Below are positions 37,038-49,551 of a stretch of 64,000 bases of DNA, piece after piece. The notes under the pieces were generated by a model. It was not told the origin of the DNA, made no database searches, and worked only from the letters and a program-made list of their open reading frames with translations. How positions within the stretch are numbered: position 1 is the stretch's first letter; each line of letters starts with the position of its first letter. The position numbers and the translations under genes were made by a program. Origin of the DNA: Cannabis sativa (lineage: Eukaryota > Streptophyta > Magnoliopsida > Rosales > Cannabaceae); assembly GCF_029168945.1 (NCBI RefSeq), contig NC_083602.1:68344600-68408599 (forward strand), read 5' to 3'.

Positions 37038-37934
37038 TCTGCTTGGCAGACGGCATCTCTAAGTCGGGCTAACTCGAGATCTTCTGCTAAGTCCACGTGG
37101 GGCTCGCCAATTCCTAGTCTTGTCTCTCTTGCATAGTATCAGGGACGAAACACAGTTGTTGTTCCTATGTGGTGCCCCCCAAGGATTCTTACTTCGATTG
37201 GAGGCGCCTATGGAGGATCCTCCCTGGGAGGCAAGGGCTGATTATTCAGATCCACCGGGATGTTTATGCCATCCTTGCCAACTACAGTGCCATATTAAAT
37301 TGCTTCTATTCTTTTATGTTAAATGTCATGATTATTGTTTTAATCTTGTTTAGACGGTCGCTAAATTAGGTTTTACTTTAATATACTGTCATCTTAGGAT
37401 TACTATTCACCTAATAGTCTAGAATTCTAAGTGTTTATGATAAATTGCAATTTTTAATATTGTCAAACGTATTTTTAATTGTGACGAAGAATAGAACCTA
37501 GGTTAAATGAATTAAATGCTTCATTAAGTTGTTGCTGAGATTAATCTATCTCCACAAATCTCAAAGCTTTATCTAAGTTAAATAAATTGCATGCTTTGTG
37601 GATTTACTGCTTAGGTAAAAGAGTTAATTATTGAGTGTTTCACCTTCATTACATATAATAGGGAGATTGGGATAAGTGATTGCTTCTACTTTATCTGCGA
37701 GATTAACATTTTGATTAGAAACTGAAATTACATTCATTAATAGAAATTAAGAATGATTGTCAAGGTGAACAATAACCTTTAACTATTTATCTCATATTGT
37801 AGTCTCAATTTAAATTTGTTTTTATTTTCTTTTTATAATATTTAATTACAATTCAAAACCACCCTTTTAATTAATAATTTGATAGTGAATAATAAATTAA
37901 TCATAGTCCTCATGGGATCGACCATTACTTACTT
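37038..37934. other. Unassigned retrotransposon leader or LTR sequence
   Basis: I see no gene. The part up to about 37330 probably belongs to the minus-strand gypsy leader. From 37331 the DNA is AT-rich with degenerate text such as 'cctcatgggatcgaccattactt' near 37910 that resembles a gypsy LTR or its flank. The Tat element inserted at its right end. Confidence 0.35.
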
Positions 37935-38661
37935 TGCCCTGGGTTTTTCCCAAAATGCGTGGCCTCGAACACATATGACACGTGGACTAAAAGGACACCT
38001 CACCAAAGAATTAGCTGAGACATATTCAAACGAATTAGTATAGTTAAGGAAGTGAGCCCCCGGAGAAGTGCAATAAGCATGCCCTTCCTCTCCGGGAGCT
38101 AGGCATATAAGAAAGCATCTCTGGGAGGAGGAGGATATACCTGAACAATCACCTCGCATTTAATGTAGCATGGGGAAAGCGTCTTGGAATGCCCATAAGA
38201 GGACATGTCAGACAACGTAAGCCTCGTTTATGGCAATTACACAGTAATCAAATGGGCTTGTGACGACTCCATTATGAAGAATCACATCAATCAAGGAAGG
38301 ATAAAGATTAATCTCACCTAATCTATATGCTACCTATGGCATAAGTTATGCATGCCCTATTTTGTGTCTCTTGGGAACTTGTGCTCATACATTACTGGCA
38401 CTTAAAGACAAGTTATCCCTTTTGGAACTATCCCTACCAATCTCTATAAATACCCCTGAACAAAATAGGAAAGGGGATCGATAAAAGGAGAGAGAAAAAA
38501 ACTCACCAAGAACATTCTCTATATAAGAACTCTCATTAATAGCAAAGACTCGTGGACCACGGCTCATTAATGCCAAAACCACATAAAAATTACCTGCATT
38601 AATTATCCCAAAGCTCTCATCATTATCTCATTTAGTTGGTTGTCAAAAATCTCGATCAACA
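37935..38661 (+). repeat. Tat element 5' LTR
   Basis: Begins TGCCCTGGGTTTTTCCC and ends CTCGATCAACA. A TATA box (TATAAATACC) lies at 38445-38454. It aligns along its length with 50611-51336 with moderate divergence, so the insertion is older than elements 1 and 2. Confidence 0.9.
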
Positions 38662-38664
38662 TTT

Positions 38665-38683
38665 TGGTGCTTTCATTAAGAGC
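38665..38683 (+). other. Primer-binding site of the Tat element
   Basis: TGGTGCTTTCATTAAGAGC starts three bases after the LTR CA, a position and sequence typical of plant Tat elements. I do not assign the tRNA. Confidence 0.65.
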
Positions 38684-38689
38684 TGTGGG

Positions 38690-40943
38690 AAGCATTGTTG
38701 AGGAAACAACAGTCAAAGAATCACAACAACAATACTGGAAACTCGAAACAACACACGCCAACCTCTCCCCCCAAGGATCCTCAAAACGGAGAAGGTGAAG
38801 AGGCTGCTTCATGAGTAAACATGGGCTCTGAGGAACGAGATGAGACAAACGACGAGGAATACAAGGAAAACTTCGAAGGGTACGACGTTTAAGATGAAGG
38901 TAGGTACATTGAGTTGTTGGTCCTAAGGTAAAAAGCGACTAATCATGAGGCAGAACTGGCCGCCCAAAAAGAATAGAATAAGAGGATGCAATAGATATTG
39001 GTCGCCATGCAAAACGCTATGGAAACTGCTGGAATACATGTGCATCCCAAAGCCATGCCCGCAGGACTCGAGGAAACACAAGAGGAATCCTCGCAAAGCA
39101 CTCAGAGGCCCAAGACGAGAGAGCCAAGCCCTATACGGTATCCTTCTGAAGAAAAGCCTGAGAAAAATCCTACTTCGATCCCTGGGAGAAATAGGAAGGC
39201 ACAGGATCCGCAAAAGGCACGCTCTGATTTCCCAAAAGTGAAAGGTCCGCAGAGGGGCAAGCTCCCTCGAGCGAGTCTTGGCCCTTAGGATCGAGAGGAC
39301 TAAAAAAGCGTATCCGTGCACTAAGAACCCGGGGAAAGGGGGAGGAAAAGTCGGAGGTATCCTCCGACTGATCTAAGACAGAAAATCAATGAGAAGCATG
39401 ATGACTTAAGAAACCACCTTGAAAAGAAAAAACATGCATTGCCAGTCTACGAAGGCACCTTGAACGAAGGAATCTTGGTTGAATTAGCAATACTTCGCAA
39501 ATACATCGCTAAGGTCTCCCAGAGGCAGAAGGGGGATGACTCTAACTCTGATTGCAAGGACTGAGAACCATGCGCCCGACACATATTGGAAGCAGAGCTC
39601 CCCAAAAATTTTAAGATGCCTGAAATGGCAACTTCCACGGGAGATTCGGACCCCAGTGACCATCTGTCCCGATTTAACAGGGTGATGACTGTCATGAGTG
39701 TAAGTAATAAAGCAAAAATGTTTATGCTTTCCACTAACGTTGGGCGGGTCTGATGAATAACGGTTGAAAAAGCTGGAGCCCGGATCAGTGGACTGCTGGA
39801 ACAAGTTACAAGTTAGTTTCCGGAGATAGTTTGTCGCGGCAAGAAAGATCCACCTCGAGGTCAGCGCCCTGACTAATATAAACCAACTGCCCTCAAAAAC
39901 CCTAAAGAACTTCATAAAAAGATTTAAAGATGAGGCTTTAAAGACCAAAAAGGTCGATGACAACAACAGCTGGCCCTTCTTCAAGCTGAAATCCTTACGA
40001 GAACCCCTTTCTGGAACGAGCTGCAGGAAGAGGGAGCAGCTAACCTCCAGAACTTTCAGAAGAGAGTTTAAAAATACATTAACTTAGAAGAGGCCCAAAT
40101 AGTGGCTTACGGGGGACACTCCCGATCGGGGTATTGGGATATGTGCCTAGAGCTCAACTTCTGGGAGCTCCATCTCCTGCCACTCCCCAAATGAGTGGGA
40201 TACAATTTTTCACTACCCTAAGATACAATCAAAGCCTCGCTTTAGCTCCCACATTATCACACTTTGGGGCGCCCATGAGCAATCCCTCAAGATTGAGTAT
40301 CCAAACTCCGTCCCAATCTGCACCAGCCACCAGCATGGCAGGAGCTGCACAGAGCTCCTGGAGTAAGAGATCCTCAAAGGGTAGTACACGGACTGAGGAC
40401 AACCGACAGCGAAGGGGGTATACCCCCCAGTACACCCAATACACGGAGCTTACAGATACTCAAGAGCATGTATACTTCGCCACTCAACAAAATACACATT
40501 ATCAGAAGCCTCCCTCCTTGTACAGGGATAGCTATCGGAGAGATCCCAATAAAAGGTGCAAGTACCACAACGACATTGGCCACACCACCAACGAGTGCAA
40601 AAACCTAAAAGACAAAATTAAGAACCTAATCCGACTAGGTCACTTGTATGAATGGATCAAAAGCATGTTACCACACTTAAACCTAGTTCCAGCAGGAGGC
40701 CCATTGCCTCAGGATGGAACAGGGGGTACCCCTGAAGGGCAAGTAACTCTCGGAGTGGCGCTTCCTCAGCAGGTGTCTGGATTACCACCCCGGCCGAATG
40801 GAAGAGTGGCCATGATCTCTGGTGGGCCTCATATTGGAGGATTTACCATGAACAAGTTGAAACATTACGCTAGAGCCATAAAACACGATGAAGTGTGGGA
40901 GGTCACTCAACTCCCAACACAAAGGCCCAGACTCATCGACTAA
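38690..40943 (+). pseudogene. Tat gag, broken; C-terminal 269 codons open
   Basis: The N-terminal part is in shifting frames (pieces at 38945-39288 and around 39600-39730, reading about KMPEMATSTGDSDPSDHL, the capsid-type motif). Stops follow through 39750-40130. From 40134 to 40943 the frame is open and holds a Tat-type zinc knuckle CKYHNDIGHTTNEC (40557-40598), then basic and proline/glycine-rich segments. Gag would package the RNA. The 166-codon minus-strand frame at 39484-39984 is a shadow. Confidence 0.75.
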
Positions 40944-41411
40944 CCTATCACTTTCACGGAAGAAGACGCAAAACCACTGCGCTTCCCCCACCATGACCCT
41001 CTCGTTATAGAAACTCCCATCGTCAATAAGGCTATGGCTAGAATATTGGCAGATAACGGGAGCTCCGTAAATCTATTGTTCAAAGAAGCCTTCACGACCA
41101 TATGGCTCACGGACAGGGACCTGTCGCCTAGCGATCCACAGTTCATAGGATTTAATGGGACGACACTCGTCTCAATGGGAAAAGTAAGGCTCCCTGTCAC
41201 TCTGTGTCCTGACACCCCACAGAGCACTTTCAAGTACTGCACCTTTGTTATGGTAGACTGTCCCACTGCCTACAATGCCATCCTTAGTCGATCAGCCTTG
41301 GTCGATTTTGGAGCGATTACCTCCATTCGAAACTCATGCCTTAAGTTCCCTACTCGAGAAGCTAGAGTGGGAACGGTGAGGGGGAACCAAGGAGATGCGA
41401 GACAATGTTAG
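40944..41411 (+). pseudogene. Tat aspartic protease domain
   Basis: The frame 41034-41411 begins near the catalytic motif DNGSS (41052-41066; usual D[ST]G replaced by DNG, as in some Tat copies). It continues through FNGTTLVSMGKVRLPVTL and the C-terminal PTAYNAILSRSAL, the normal order for gypsy protease. A stop at 40941-40943 separates it from gag and another at 41409-41411 from pol. Confidence 0.78.
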
Positions 41412-41930
41412 AATGTTGCGGTACATCTGTCAGTTTTGATGGTACAAAGGGACAAAGAGCCCATGGTGACAGAACAAGACGAGTTAAATTACTGTGTGGG
41501 ATCCGAAACAACTATAGAACTTATGGAGGACATCGAGGAAGTAAGTGTGTGCGACTTCGACTCCACTAAAATTATTCGCCTAGGAAAAAACCTAGAGCCG
41601 GAGGAAAGAAGCAAGATCGTAGATACGTTAAGGGCAGCCACGGATGTCTTTGCGTGGTGCCAAGGGGATATGACTGGAATAAGCCCCCACGTGATCACCC
41701 ATATCCTAAATGTCAACCTAGACATTCCTCTGGTATAGCAGAAAAGACGTCCTCTTTACCCAGTAAAAGCTGACGCCTTGGAGCAAGAGGTGGATAAGTT
41801 GCTAACCAATGGCCTCATCCGAGATGTGTATTACCCGGAGTGGCTAGCCAATCCAGTGTTGGTGCCCAAACCGAACGGGACGTGGCGACTCTGCATAGAC
41901 TTCATTGACCTTAATAAGGCTTGCTCAAAG
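41412..41930 (+). pseudogene. Tat reverse transcriptase, N-terminal part
   Basis: The linker frame 41436-41738 is open (ending IPLV then a stop). The next segment reads LYPVKADALEQEVDKLL, IRDVYYPEWLANPVLVPKP and CIDFIDLNKAC, the conserved N-terminus of gypsy RT (fingers). A copia solo LTR inserted directly after it. The last five bases, CAAAG, are the target site. Confidence 0.8.
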
Positions 41931-43799
41931 TGTTGGGTTTTGTGCCCTAAATAAAACCCATTACAATCTGATTAGTTATCAATCTAAGAAATTTGAAGTG
42001 ATTTATGTTTGCATGAGTTTTTCATGCTTATGGTTTAATATATGTTTAATGTATGCACAAAATCTGTTAAGTCCAGAACATATATTTATTCACAATTACA
42101 GTATTGTCAACACAGTGGAATATGATTGTGATTATATGATTCAAAAGACTAAATTACTCTTTCATCAGTGTTTTGGATTTACACAGATGTGATAATCAGT
42201 GATGATGTATACTTACACTTGGAGTAAGTGTTATGTTCTTTCCAGGACATTGGTAAAGTATACTAGTTTCGAATGTATGGAGTATACATTGGACTGGACC
42301 GATATTGAACTTAGTCAAGATATTATAAACTTACCGTTGTATCTGTCCAAATCAATATCAGTAGTTGATCTTAGATTAAAAGTATCTAAATCCTGATACG
42401 CTTAAGCTCAACTCAGGAGTGCTATTCATGTTCTTTGATTTATTAGTTAAGCCTACTTTTGGGTCAGGGTGATACGTATATTTTGGGAACATGATAGTAT
42501 GATTGAGTGGGAGCACTGAACATAAATATAGAATCTATAGCTTCTACTGGTGTATAGAAGTCAAGTGATGATTCCCTTCGAGCTTAGCTAAATAGAAGTA
42601 AATGGATGAGCTCTTGTTTCAGTGACTATTTCTTAGATCACTAAAACATCATTTACAGGTAGCTAAGTGTTTTAAGGGGCAAAATACATTGAAGGGTGAA
42701 AACGATAAATTTATACCATCTCGATGTAAATTATCTATATAGAGGATCTTTTATCACCTTAAGATTATAACAATGGTTAAATGAGATAGCATATCTATAT
42801 CGTGGAACATATAGAATGCTCTATATAAGTCTGAGAGTGCAATTCCAAGTTCTAAGAGTGGATTCAACAAGGAATTAATAAGTTAGGGATTTACTTAGTA
42901 TATTCGGTTCGCTTATTGGAAGCTCAGCATTATAGATCCATGGTCCCCATTCTAGTTGAGACCATACTGCTTGTAAGACTCAATAATTGATTTATGATTA
43001 ATCAATTATAATTCTAAAGTTAGACTATGTCTAATTTGTGAATTTTCACTAAGCAGGGGTGAAATTGTAAAGAAAAGAGTTTCTAGGTTTATTTATTAAT
43101 TAAGAGACTCTATATGTCTAATTAATAATTATATTAAATGACAATATTATTTAATAATCTATTTTAGTTATTAAATAATTAGTTTTGGCATTTAAATGGT
43201 TAGAATTGGAAAATTGGCATTTTTGAGAAAATAGAAATAAAAATTGTGAAAACTTCAAAATCCAAGTGAGGCCCACTAACACCTATGGCCGGCCACTTGA
43301 TTGGGTTTTTCCAATTAATATTTTCATGCCAAGTAATTACTAACCTAAACCTAGTAGTTGCCTATAAATAGAAAGTGATGGCTCAGTCTAAATTAATGAG
43401 TTTTCAAGAGATTGCCTTTTCAGAAAAACTAAGCCTTCCACTTTCTCTTTATAGCTGACCCTATCTCTCTCTCTTTTCTTCTTCATATTTTCAAAACCTC
43501 TTAGTGATAGAGTAGCGCCCACACACAGCAAGTGGTACCTCAATCATAGATTGGAAGACTGTGAAGGATCACATTCAAAGAGAAGGACATTCGGGCTCAG
43601 ATCTTGATAATACTCTGCGACAGAAAGGATACAAGGGTTAGAGATCTGAGTGGAAGGAGACATATTATTCCGCTGCAACCAATGTAAGGTTTTCTTAACT
43701 TTATATGTGTTTAATTATCGTTTTAGAAAGTTCATATTTAGGATGTTAAACAACATACTTGTGAGTAGATCTAAGATCCTGGTAAAATCAATTCCAACA
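41931..43799 (+). mobile_element. Solo copia LTR, subfamily B, inside Tat RT (1869 bp)
   Basis: Begins TGTTGGGTTTTGTGCCC and ends CAATTCCAACA. Duplication CAAAG flanks it at 41926-41930 and 43800-43804. A TATA box is at 43373-43382. No internal sequence is present. Its closest relative in the window is the LTR at 2461-6263. Confidence 0.94.
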
Positions 43800-44320
43800 C
43801 AAAGGACTAAAATGCATGTCTCGGATCAAGAATGTACTAGCTTCTAGACCGATAAGGGGGTATACTGCTACCTGGTCATTCCTTTCGGATGGTTAACCGG
43901 ATGATTAAAGGCCTCATAAGAAGAAACATGGAGGTATACGTAGACGACATGCTAATTAAATCCAAAACATGCATGGGCCATGCAGATGACCTCATGGAGT
44001 GCTTCGAAGTGGTCTGGAGATATGGGATGAAGCTTAATCCCAAAAAGTGCACCTTTGGCATCAAATCGGCGAAATTTCTGGGATTTATTGTTAGTCAACA
44101 CGGAACAGAGGCAAACCTTGAAAAACATACAGGCCTTGTTGAACATGCCTTCCCCAAAGAAACACAAGGATGTACAAAGCTTGACTGGGAAAGTGGTCGC
44201 CCTAAGTCGATTCATCTCCCGATCGACCGACAAGTGCATCCCTTTCTTCAATATTTTGAAGAAGTGTCGAAGATTCAAATGGACTGATGAATATGAGGAG
44301 GCATTCAAAAATTAAAAGAA
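43800..44320 (+). pseudogene. Tat reverse transcriptase, catalytic part
   Basis: After the solo LTR, RT resumes at the segment KMHVSDQECTSF, one stop, then TDKGVYCYLVIPFG. It jumps to VNRMIKGLIRRNMEVYVDD, with YVDD at 43937-43948, then CFEVVWRYGMKLNPKKCTFG and the start of the connection. About 30 residues that normally hold the first catalytic Asp (the MDAFSGYNQI region) are missing at the junction, and a few more are lost after PFG. The enzyme is dead. A frameshift occurs near 44120. Confidence 0.82.
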
Positions 44321-44767
44321 CACATGGTCAAGCCACCAATACTGTCAAAAATGGTTCACGGAGAAGACTTATTTTTGTATTTGAATGTCTCCAAGAATGG
44401 TGTCAGTGTGGCCTTAGTCTGGGAAGAAGAGAAATTCCAACACCTAGTATACTATGTTAGCAAATGCATGATAGGGGTCGAAACTCGGTATCCCCTAATC
44501 GAGAAGTTAGCTTTTTGCCTCCTGATGGCCTCAAGAAAGCTAAGACCATACTTCCAGGCCCATTCCATCAAGGTACTTACGAATCACCAACTCCGGTAGG
44601 TCTTACAGAAACCTAAAGCCTCACAAAGACTCCTCAAGTGGGCCATGGAGTTAAGCCAGTTCAATATACACTACATTTTGCACATCTCCATAAAAGGTCA
44701 GGCCTTGGCAGAATTCATCATAAAGTGTAATGAAGTAGAAGCCAGCACCAGTACACCAGCCTAGAAG
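44321..44767 (+). pseudogene. Tat RNase H (gypsy type)
   Basis: The frame 44324-44599 contains PPILSKM, YLNVSKNGVSVALVWEEE, HLVYYVSKCM and TRYPLIEKLAF, the standard RT-connected RNase H domain order. A stop follows VLTNHQLR near 44597, and the frame continues degraded to the second RNase H. Confidence 0.78.
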
Positions 44768-45343
44768 ATGTCGACGTGGAAAGTGTACGTCGACGGGGCA
44801 TCAATTGAAAGTGGATCCAATGCCGGAATAGCAATGATATCACTAGATGGGCTCTGGCTCTAGGCTACCTTACGCTTCGCATTTACGGCCTCCAACAATG
44901 AAGCCGAATATGAAGCTCTAATGTTAGGGCTAAGGCTGGCCAAAGCTGTAGAGGCTGCGAGGGTAGAAGTCTTCAGTGATTCTCAATTAGTGGTCAACCA
45001 AGTTTTGGGAGAATACCATACACGTGGAGAAAAAATGGCTGCTTATGTAGCGATTGTCAGGGAACTGCTCCATGAGTTGAAAGAATACAAAGTGGAAAGA
45101 ATCCCACGAGAGAAGAAAGCTCAGGCAGACTGCTTGGCTAAGCTAGCTTCGGACAACGAAATAGAAAGGCTGGGGGTAGTACCTATTGAGCACCTTATAG
45201 AGCCAAGCATCAAAACCAAAGAAACGGTAGCTACTAATGAGCAAGAGCTGAGTTGGATGGACCCCATCATCAAATACGTAACACAAGGAGAACTGCCTCA
45301 AGAAAGGGTTATATCCAATAGGCTACAATATCAGGCTCATTGA
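44768..45343 (+). pseudogene. Tat second (archaeal-type) RNase H domain
   Basis: Begins with a W..YVDGAS motif near 44785 and ASNNEAEYEAL near 44888-44920, then VFSDSQLVVNQVLGEY and a C-terminal ADCLAKLAS. The catalytic acidic residues D, E and D are all visible. The presence of a second RNase H is diagnostic for the Tat clade. One in-frame stop near 44860 separates the first motif from the long frame 44921-45343. Confidence 0.85.
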
Positions 45344-46500
45344 TACGTAATGATGGACAATGTCCTTCAGAAAAGAGGGCTCAGCATGCCATACTTAAGG
45401 TGTGTGTCGGACCCTGAAGCTAGGCGAATCATACAGGAGGTCCATGAAGGGTTCTATAAAGACCATACCGGAGATCCGAGTCTCTCAAAGAAAAATTGAG
45501 ACAATGATATTTTTTGCCAACTATGAAGAAGGATTGTGTAGACTATGTCCTAAAATATGATTCACGCCAAAGGTTTGAAAACATACCGAGAGCCCTGCCC
45601 AACAAAATTACTTTGATGACTAGCCCCTGGCCCTTTGCCGTATGGGGGATAGATCTCAGTGGATCCTTACTAACGGGAAAGGGTGGGGTAAAGTATGCCA
45701 TAGTGGCCATGGGTTACTTCACAAAGTGGACAGAGGCCGAGCCCATGAAGACCGTAACTGCCAACAAAGCCTTCGATTTTGTTTACAAAAATATTGTGTG
45801 TCGATACGGCTTGCATCACAAGATAGTCTCAGACAATGGAAAGCAGTTTGACTGTGAGGAATTCACAAACTTTTGCAACCAACACGGAGTCATCAAAAGC
45901 TTCTCCGCAGTTGCAAGGCTGCAAACAAATGGGCAGGCAGAGGCCGTGAACAAAATACTAAAGGTCACCCTAAAGAAAAAGTTACTGACCTGCAAAAACA
46001 ACTGTCCTAAAGAACTGCAACAAGTATTATGGGCCTACCGGACCATTCCAAGAACCACAACCAGACTCTCCCCATTCTCAATGGTGTACGAATGTGAAGC
46101 TATTGTACCAGTAGAAACCTTGCTCCCATCCCACAAAAGGGCAACATACGATCCGACAGCAAACAAAGCCTTATTACAAGAAGCGCTGTATCAAATAGAC
46201 GAGCTCCGGGATGAGTCCCAGATACGGATGGTAGCTTACCAAAGAAAGGTGGAAAAATACTTCAACGCCAAGGTCAAAGATAAAAAGTTCACCATTGGTG
46301 AGCTAGTCCTACGAAGGGTTTTCCCAGCCAACCAAGACCCAGGAGTGGGGGTACTTGGGCCAAATTAGGAAAGGCCATACAAATAGGCTCTGGGACCTAC
46401 AAGCTAAAAAGAATGGATGAATCCACAGTACCTAGGACTTGAAATGTCGACCACCTCAGCAAATACTATCAACAGTTAAGGGAAAACGTTTATATTCTGT
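45344..46500 (+). pseudogene. Tat integrase
   Basis: The HHCC region is damaged: two His are visible (EVHEGFYKDHTG near 45440-45470), but the usual Cys pair is replaced (DCVDYVLKYDSRQR). The catalytic core is preserved in the frame 45514-46368: Asp in GIDLSG (45652), Asp in SDNGKQFD (45832) and Glu in GQAEAVNK (45940), giving the D-D-35-E spacing. The C-terminal part continues past a frame change to GTYKLKRMDES and DHLSKYYQQ near 46400-46475. Confidence 0.85.
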
Positions 46501-46720
46501 AAAATAACCCGTGTAGGATAACCAAGGCATAACATATGGGTAAAAAACAAGGCGAATATAAGAAAGTAAAAGGCAAAATAAACTTAAAAGTCATACAAGT
46601 TATTTCAAAGATAAATAATAAGAAGGCCTGGGGCCAGGCCATAAAAAGTCTCCCCTTAAAGAAAGCATAATTGTCTTATAGGTAGGGGGAAGGATGAAAT
46701 AAAAGAAAAATAAAAATCAC
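46501..46720. other. Spacer between Tat pol and antisense ORF
   Basis: About 220 bp without a frame. It includes a GC-rich palindrome-like run ggcctggggccaggcc at 46625-46640. It may hold the 3' ends of the two convergent transcripts. Confidence 0.4.
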
Positions 46721-49551
46721 TTAATCAACCCAGGGAGAAAGATGAGGACCCCTGCGTTCATCCAATACAACATCAAGCTTTTTATTTTTCTCAAAGAATC
46801 GAGCCAGAACTTCCTCAGGCTTGGGGTAGAAAGGAAGACGGGGTTCAAAATTATTGGCCTTCAAGCACATGAACACTCCATCGTCAAAATGCTTCGTGCA
46901 GTGTTGACAAGTGATGGGGACTAGGAGAACATCCCTTTTTGCCTAAGCCGCCTCCTTACGGGCCTATTCCTTGAGCTCACGGAGCTCTTTCACTTCAATA
47001 GTTAAATTAGCTGTTATTTCTAAGTCAGCTTGGTGTAGCTCCTGTAAAGATCTTAAATTAGCAGTGATTTCTTGGACTTCTTCCCTGGAATCTCGAAGAT
47101 CCCTCCTGGCTGTGGCTATAATCTTGTATTTGGCCGTCAACACCTCCCGAAGGTTTTTCTACGTGAAGGCCTCCTTCCATTGGGCTTCGTCCCGGATCGC
47201 CTTCTTCTGCTCCTCTGACTCCCAAAGACTCTTCTTCACCTCTTCTGTGCCACCAAACTCAGACATGGTAAACCCATGGTTGATCAAAGTCTTTGAAAGA
47301 CGACCGGCCTCTGCAGCAATCTAGCAGCCAACAGGAAAAAGTTAGAACCTTGTATAAAAAAAAGGCATAAGGACTTTAAAAGGTGAGAACTTAGTGCAGT
47401 AAGGGCCACACCCATGTCCTGAATTCGGTACACGGGGTTGGCAGAAGCGCAAGATGCATATCTCTTGGTGGGAAGTTGGGTTAGATCGGTGGAAAAATGG
47501 CTCATCATATCTGAAGCAAAAGGAGCTAGGTTAGGCCCCACGAAGCACTTAAACCAGTATGTCAAAGGATCCAAATTAAAATCCCAGACATCCCCGGCAT
47601 ACTCACCCCAAAAAGGCCCATCCTAAGCGTCCTTGAGCCACTTCTTCAGAGCCTCCGCCTCAGCATCCCCCTTGGTAAGCTCCCCCAAGGCATAATTGTG
47701 TTTGGTGATGCGGAGCTGAACCCTTTCCTCGTCGGGATGAACGGGAGTCAAAATAATACCTAGAGGTGCGAGACACTTGTCCACCTCTGAAGGAATTCTC
47801 GAATCAACGCTGGGACTAGGAGTATCTGCCCTCCTTGGCTTCTTAGAAGGCTCCAGCTCAATCATCTTACCTTTGCACTTGCCGTCAAGGGGAGGAATGA
47901 TTTCTCCTTCTTCTCCTTCTACCTCGTCAATCAGGACAACTTGGTTTTCGAGGGGTTCAACAGAAGGTCCTCCCGGAGTCACAACCACGTTGTGTGGCTC
48001 AGGCAAATTGGCTTCAGGACTATGTGTTTGAGCAAGGGCATCCAGGAGTTCATCCACTGGTTTTGTTGTTCAAAAATAAACAAATGAGTCAGAATATTGT
48101 CAAAAACCATACATGCAAGAATAACACAGTGAAATTAGTCTTACGTTGATGGTCTAATTTTGCCCTAATAAAGGTATATATTAAAAGGTTGGTGTCGTCA
48201 TCCCCTAGATAGCTATCCGAGGGAAGGAACCAACTTGAAGTCAAGTATGAAGAATGGTCCAAGTGAAATGGTGCAGGGGGACCAGTACCAATCCGTGACC
48301 GACCCAAAAAATGGCTAAGGTTTTAAAAATAAAAACTTTTGGTATTATAACCCCACCGTGAATCGGGCATCCGAAACCTATGCAACCGACTATTAAATTC
48401 CACTAGTCTTAGGCCAACGTAATCTTGAACAGAAGGGACATGGTGAATAATCAATGGGGACTTACAGGTTCCGCAAGTGTTGGCACTAAGAGCCCCAAAG
48501 TTGGGGACCGAGAAAGGAAACTTAGGGCGAATGGGGGTTTTCTCCTTCCCAGCTTCCTCCCGGAGGATCCTCCCCGACGCGGCCTGCGCATTGGTATAGG
48601 CTAGCTCCTACTCCTTCTTGAATTTGTACTTATTGTATTTGTCTTCTACATAAGAGATGATGTCCCTTCAGAGTGCCTTCTTGATCTCAAGATTTCGGAT
48701 ATGAGGGCAAAGAACCTTAGAAAAATTGAAGTCATCCACCCATTGGCGCTCCGAGATCAATTTGGCCCTCCGATAGTTAACAGTTGTGACCAGATCCCCC
48801 ATGTTCAACTCATCCTTATTATAACCAGCAAATACTTTCGCATGGTTTAAGAAGAGTTGGGTGTGGGCGGTACGGTGCATGGGTGGAACCCTGACCCATT
48901 CAGTGAGCAGATCTGGACGCTCAAAGGCTTTGAAACCGGAGGAGAAGAAAAATCGGTGACGATATTCCTTTACATTTTTCTAAAAATTAAAAGGCACTGG
49001 ACCCTCATTTGCATGGTGGGTCCGGAGTTTGTAAAAACCATCTTTAAACTTGTCCCCCTTTTTGGGGACCGACACGAGTTCATAAAAATATAAATTCTCA
49101 GCCAGACTGGGTGGGGCCTAGTTCTTGGAAACATAGAAAATGTACAAGCCTAAGAGTAGGCAGTAGGCTTGGGGAATAAACTAATAAGGCGCAAGGCCAA
49201 CAAAAACCAGAAAATCTATAAAATAGTCTTGGAGTGGGAGCATGGCTCCAGACATCATGTGGGTCTAGCTCCATGCCCTGAAGCCGTTATAGTTATGATT
49301 GGGCGTTTCTTCATCCCTCGGAAGGTGATGGAAAACCTCGGTAGTGGAAGGTTTGATCCCAGCAACAGTAATGATCTTCTCCAATTGATGGGCGCAGGCA
49401 GGGTCGAGTGAAATTCATCTACCTCCCAGTCATTGGAGCGATAGGTGAACTTCTTATAGACCACCGGGTCCTTCATTACTTCTTCTAAAGTGGCCAGATT
49501 CATAGGCCCATTCTTTGAAGATTTTTCTCCGGTTGAAGTGGGGGTAGACAT
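46721..49551 (-). pseudogene. Antisense ORF of the Tat element (Transposase_28-like), spliced and mutated
   Basis: On the minus strand a gene runs from an ATG at 49551 to a stop at 46721-46723. After a short Ser/Thr-rich start and one frameshift near 49410 it reads GAMLPLQDYFIDFLVFVGLAP and YFYELVSVPKKGDKF, resembling the plant 'putative gypsy type transposon' domain found in Tat antisense ORFs. One frame then stays readable from about 48880 to 47394 with only a few stops. An intron with GTAAGA donor (48144) and CCAG acceptor (48057) joins two pieces in frame. A second likely intron ends in GCTAG near 47322, its donor apparently mutated from GTAAGT to CTAAGT. The C-terminal third is a charged coiled coil followed by EPRLPFYPKPEEV. 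Its function in the family is unknown. Confidence 0.78.
48057..48144 (-). other. Predicted intron (88 bp) in antisense ORF
   Basis: On the minus strand the sequence CAAC|GTAAGACTAA opens the intron and TTTTTGAACAACAAAACCAG closes it. The phase joins ...KLDHQ to LDELLDAL without a frame change, and the intron is T-rich. Confidence 0.7.

Noticed and set aside
38923..39321. 132-codon minus-strand ORF
   Set aside because: It overlaps the plus-strand gag pieces, and its composition is that of a reverse-strand shadow.
39484..39984. 166-codon minus-strand ORF
   Set aside because: It is the shadow of the Tat gag region, whose plus strand carries recognisable capsid-type motifs.
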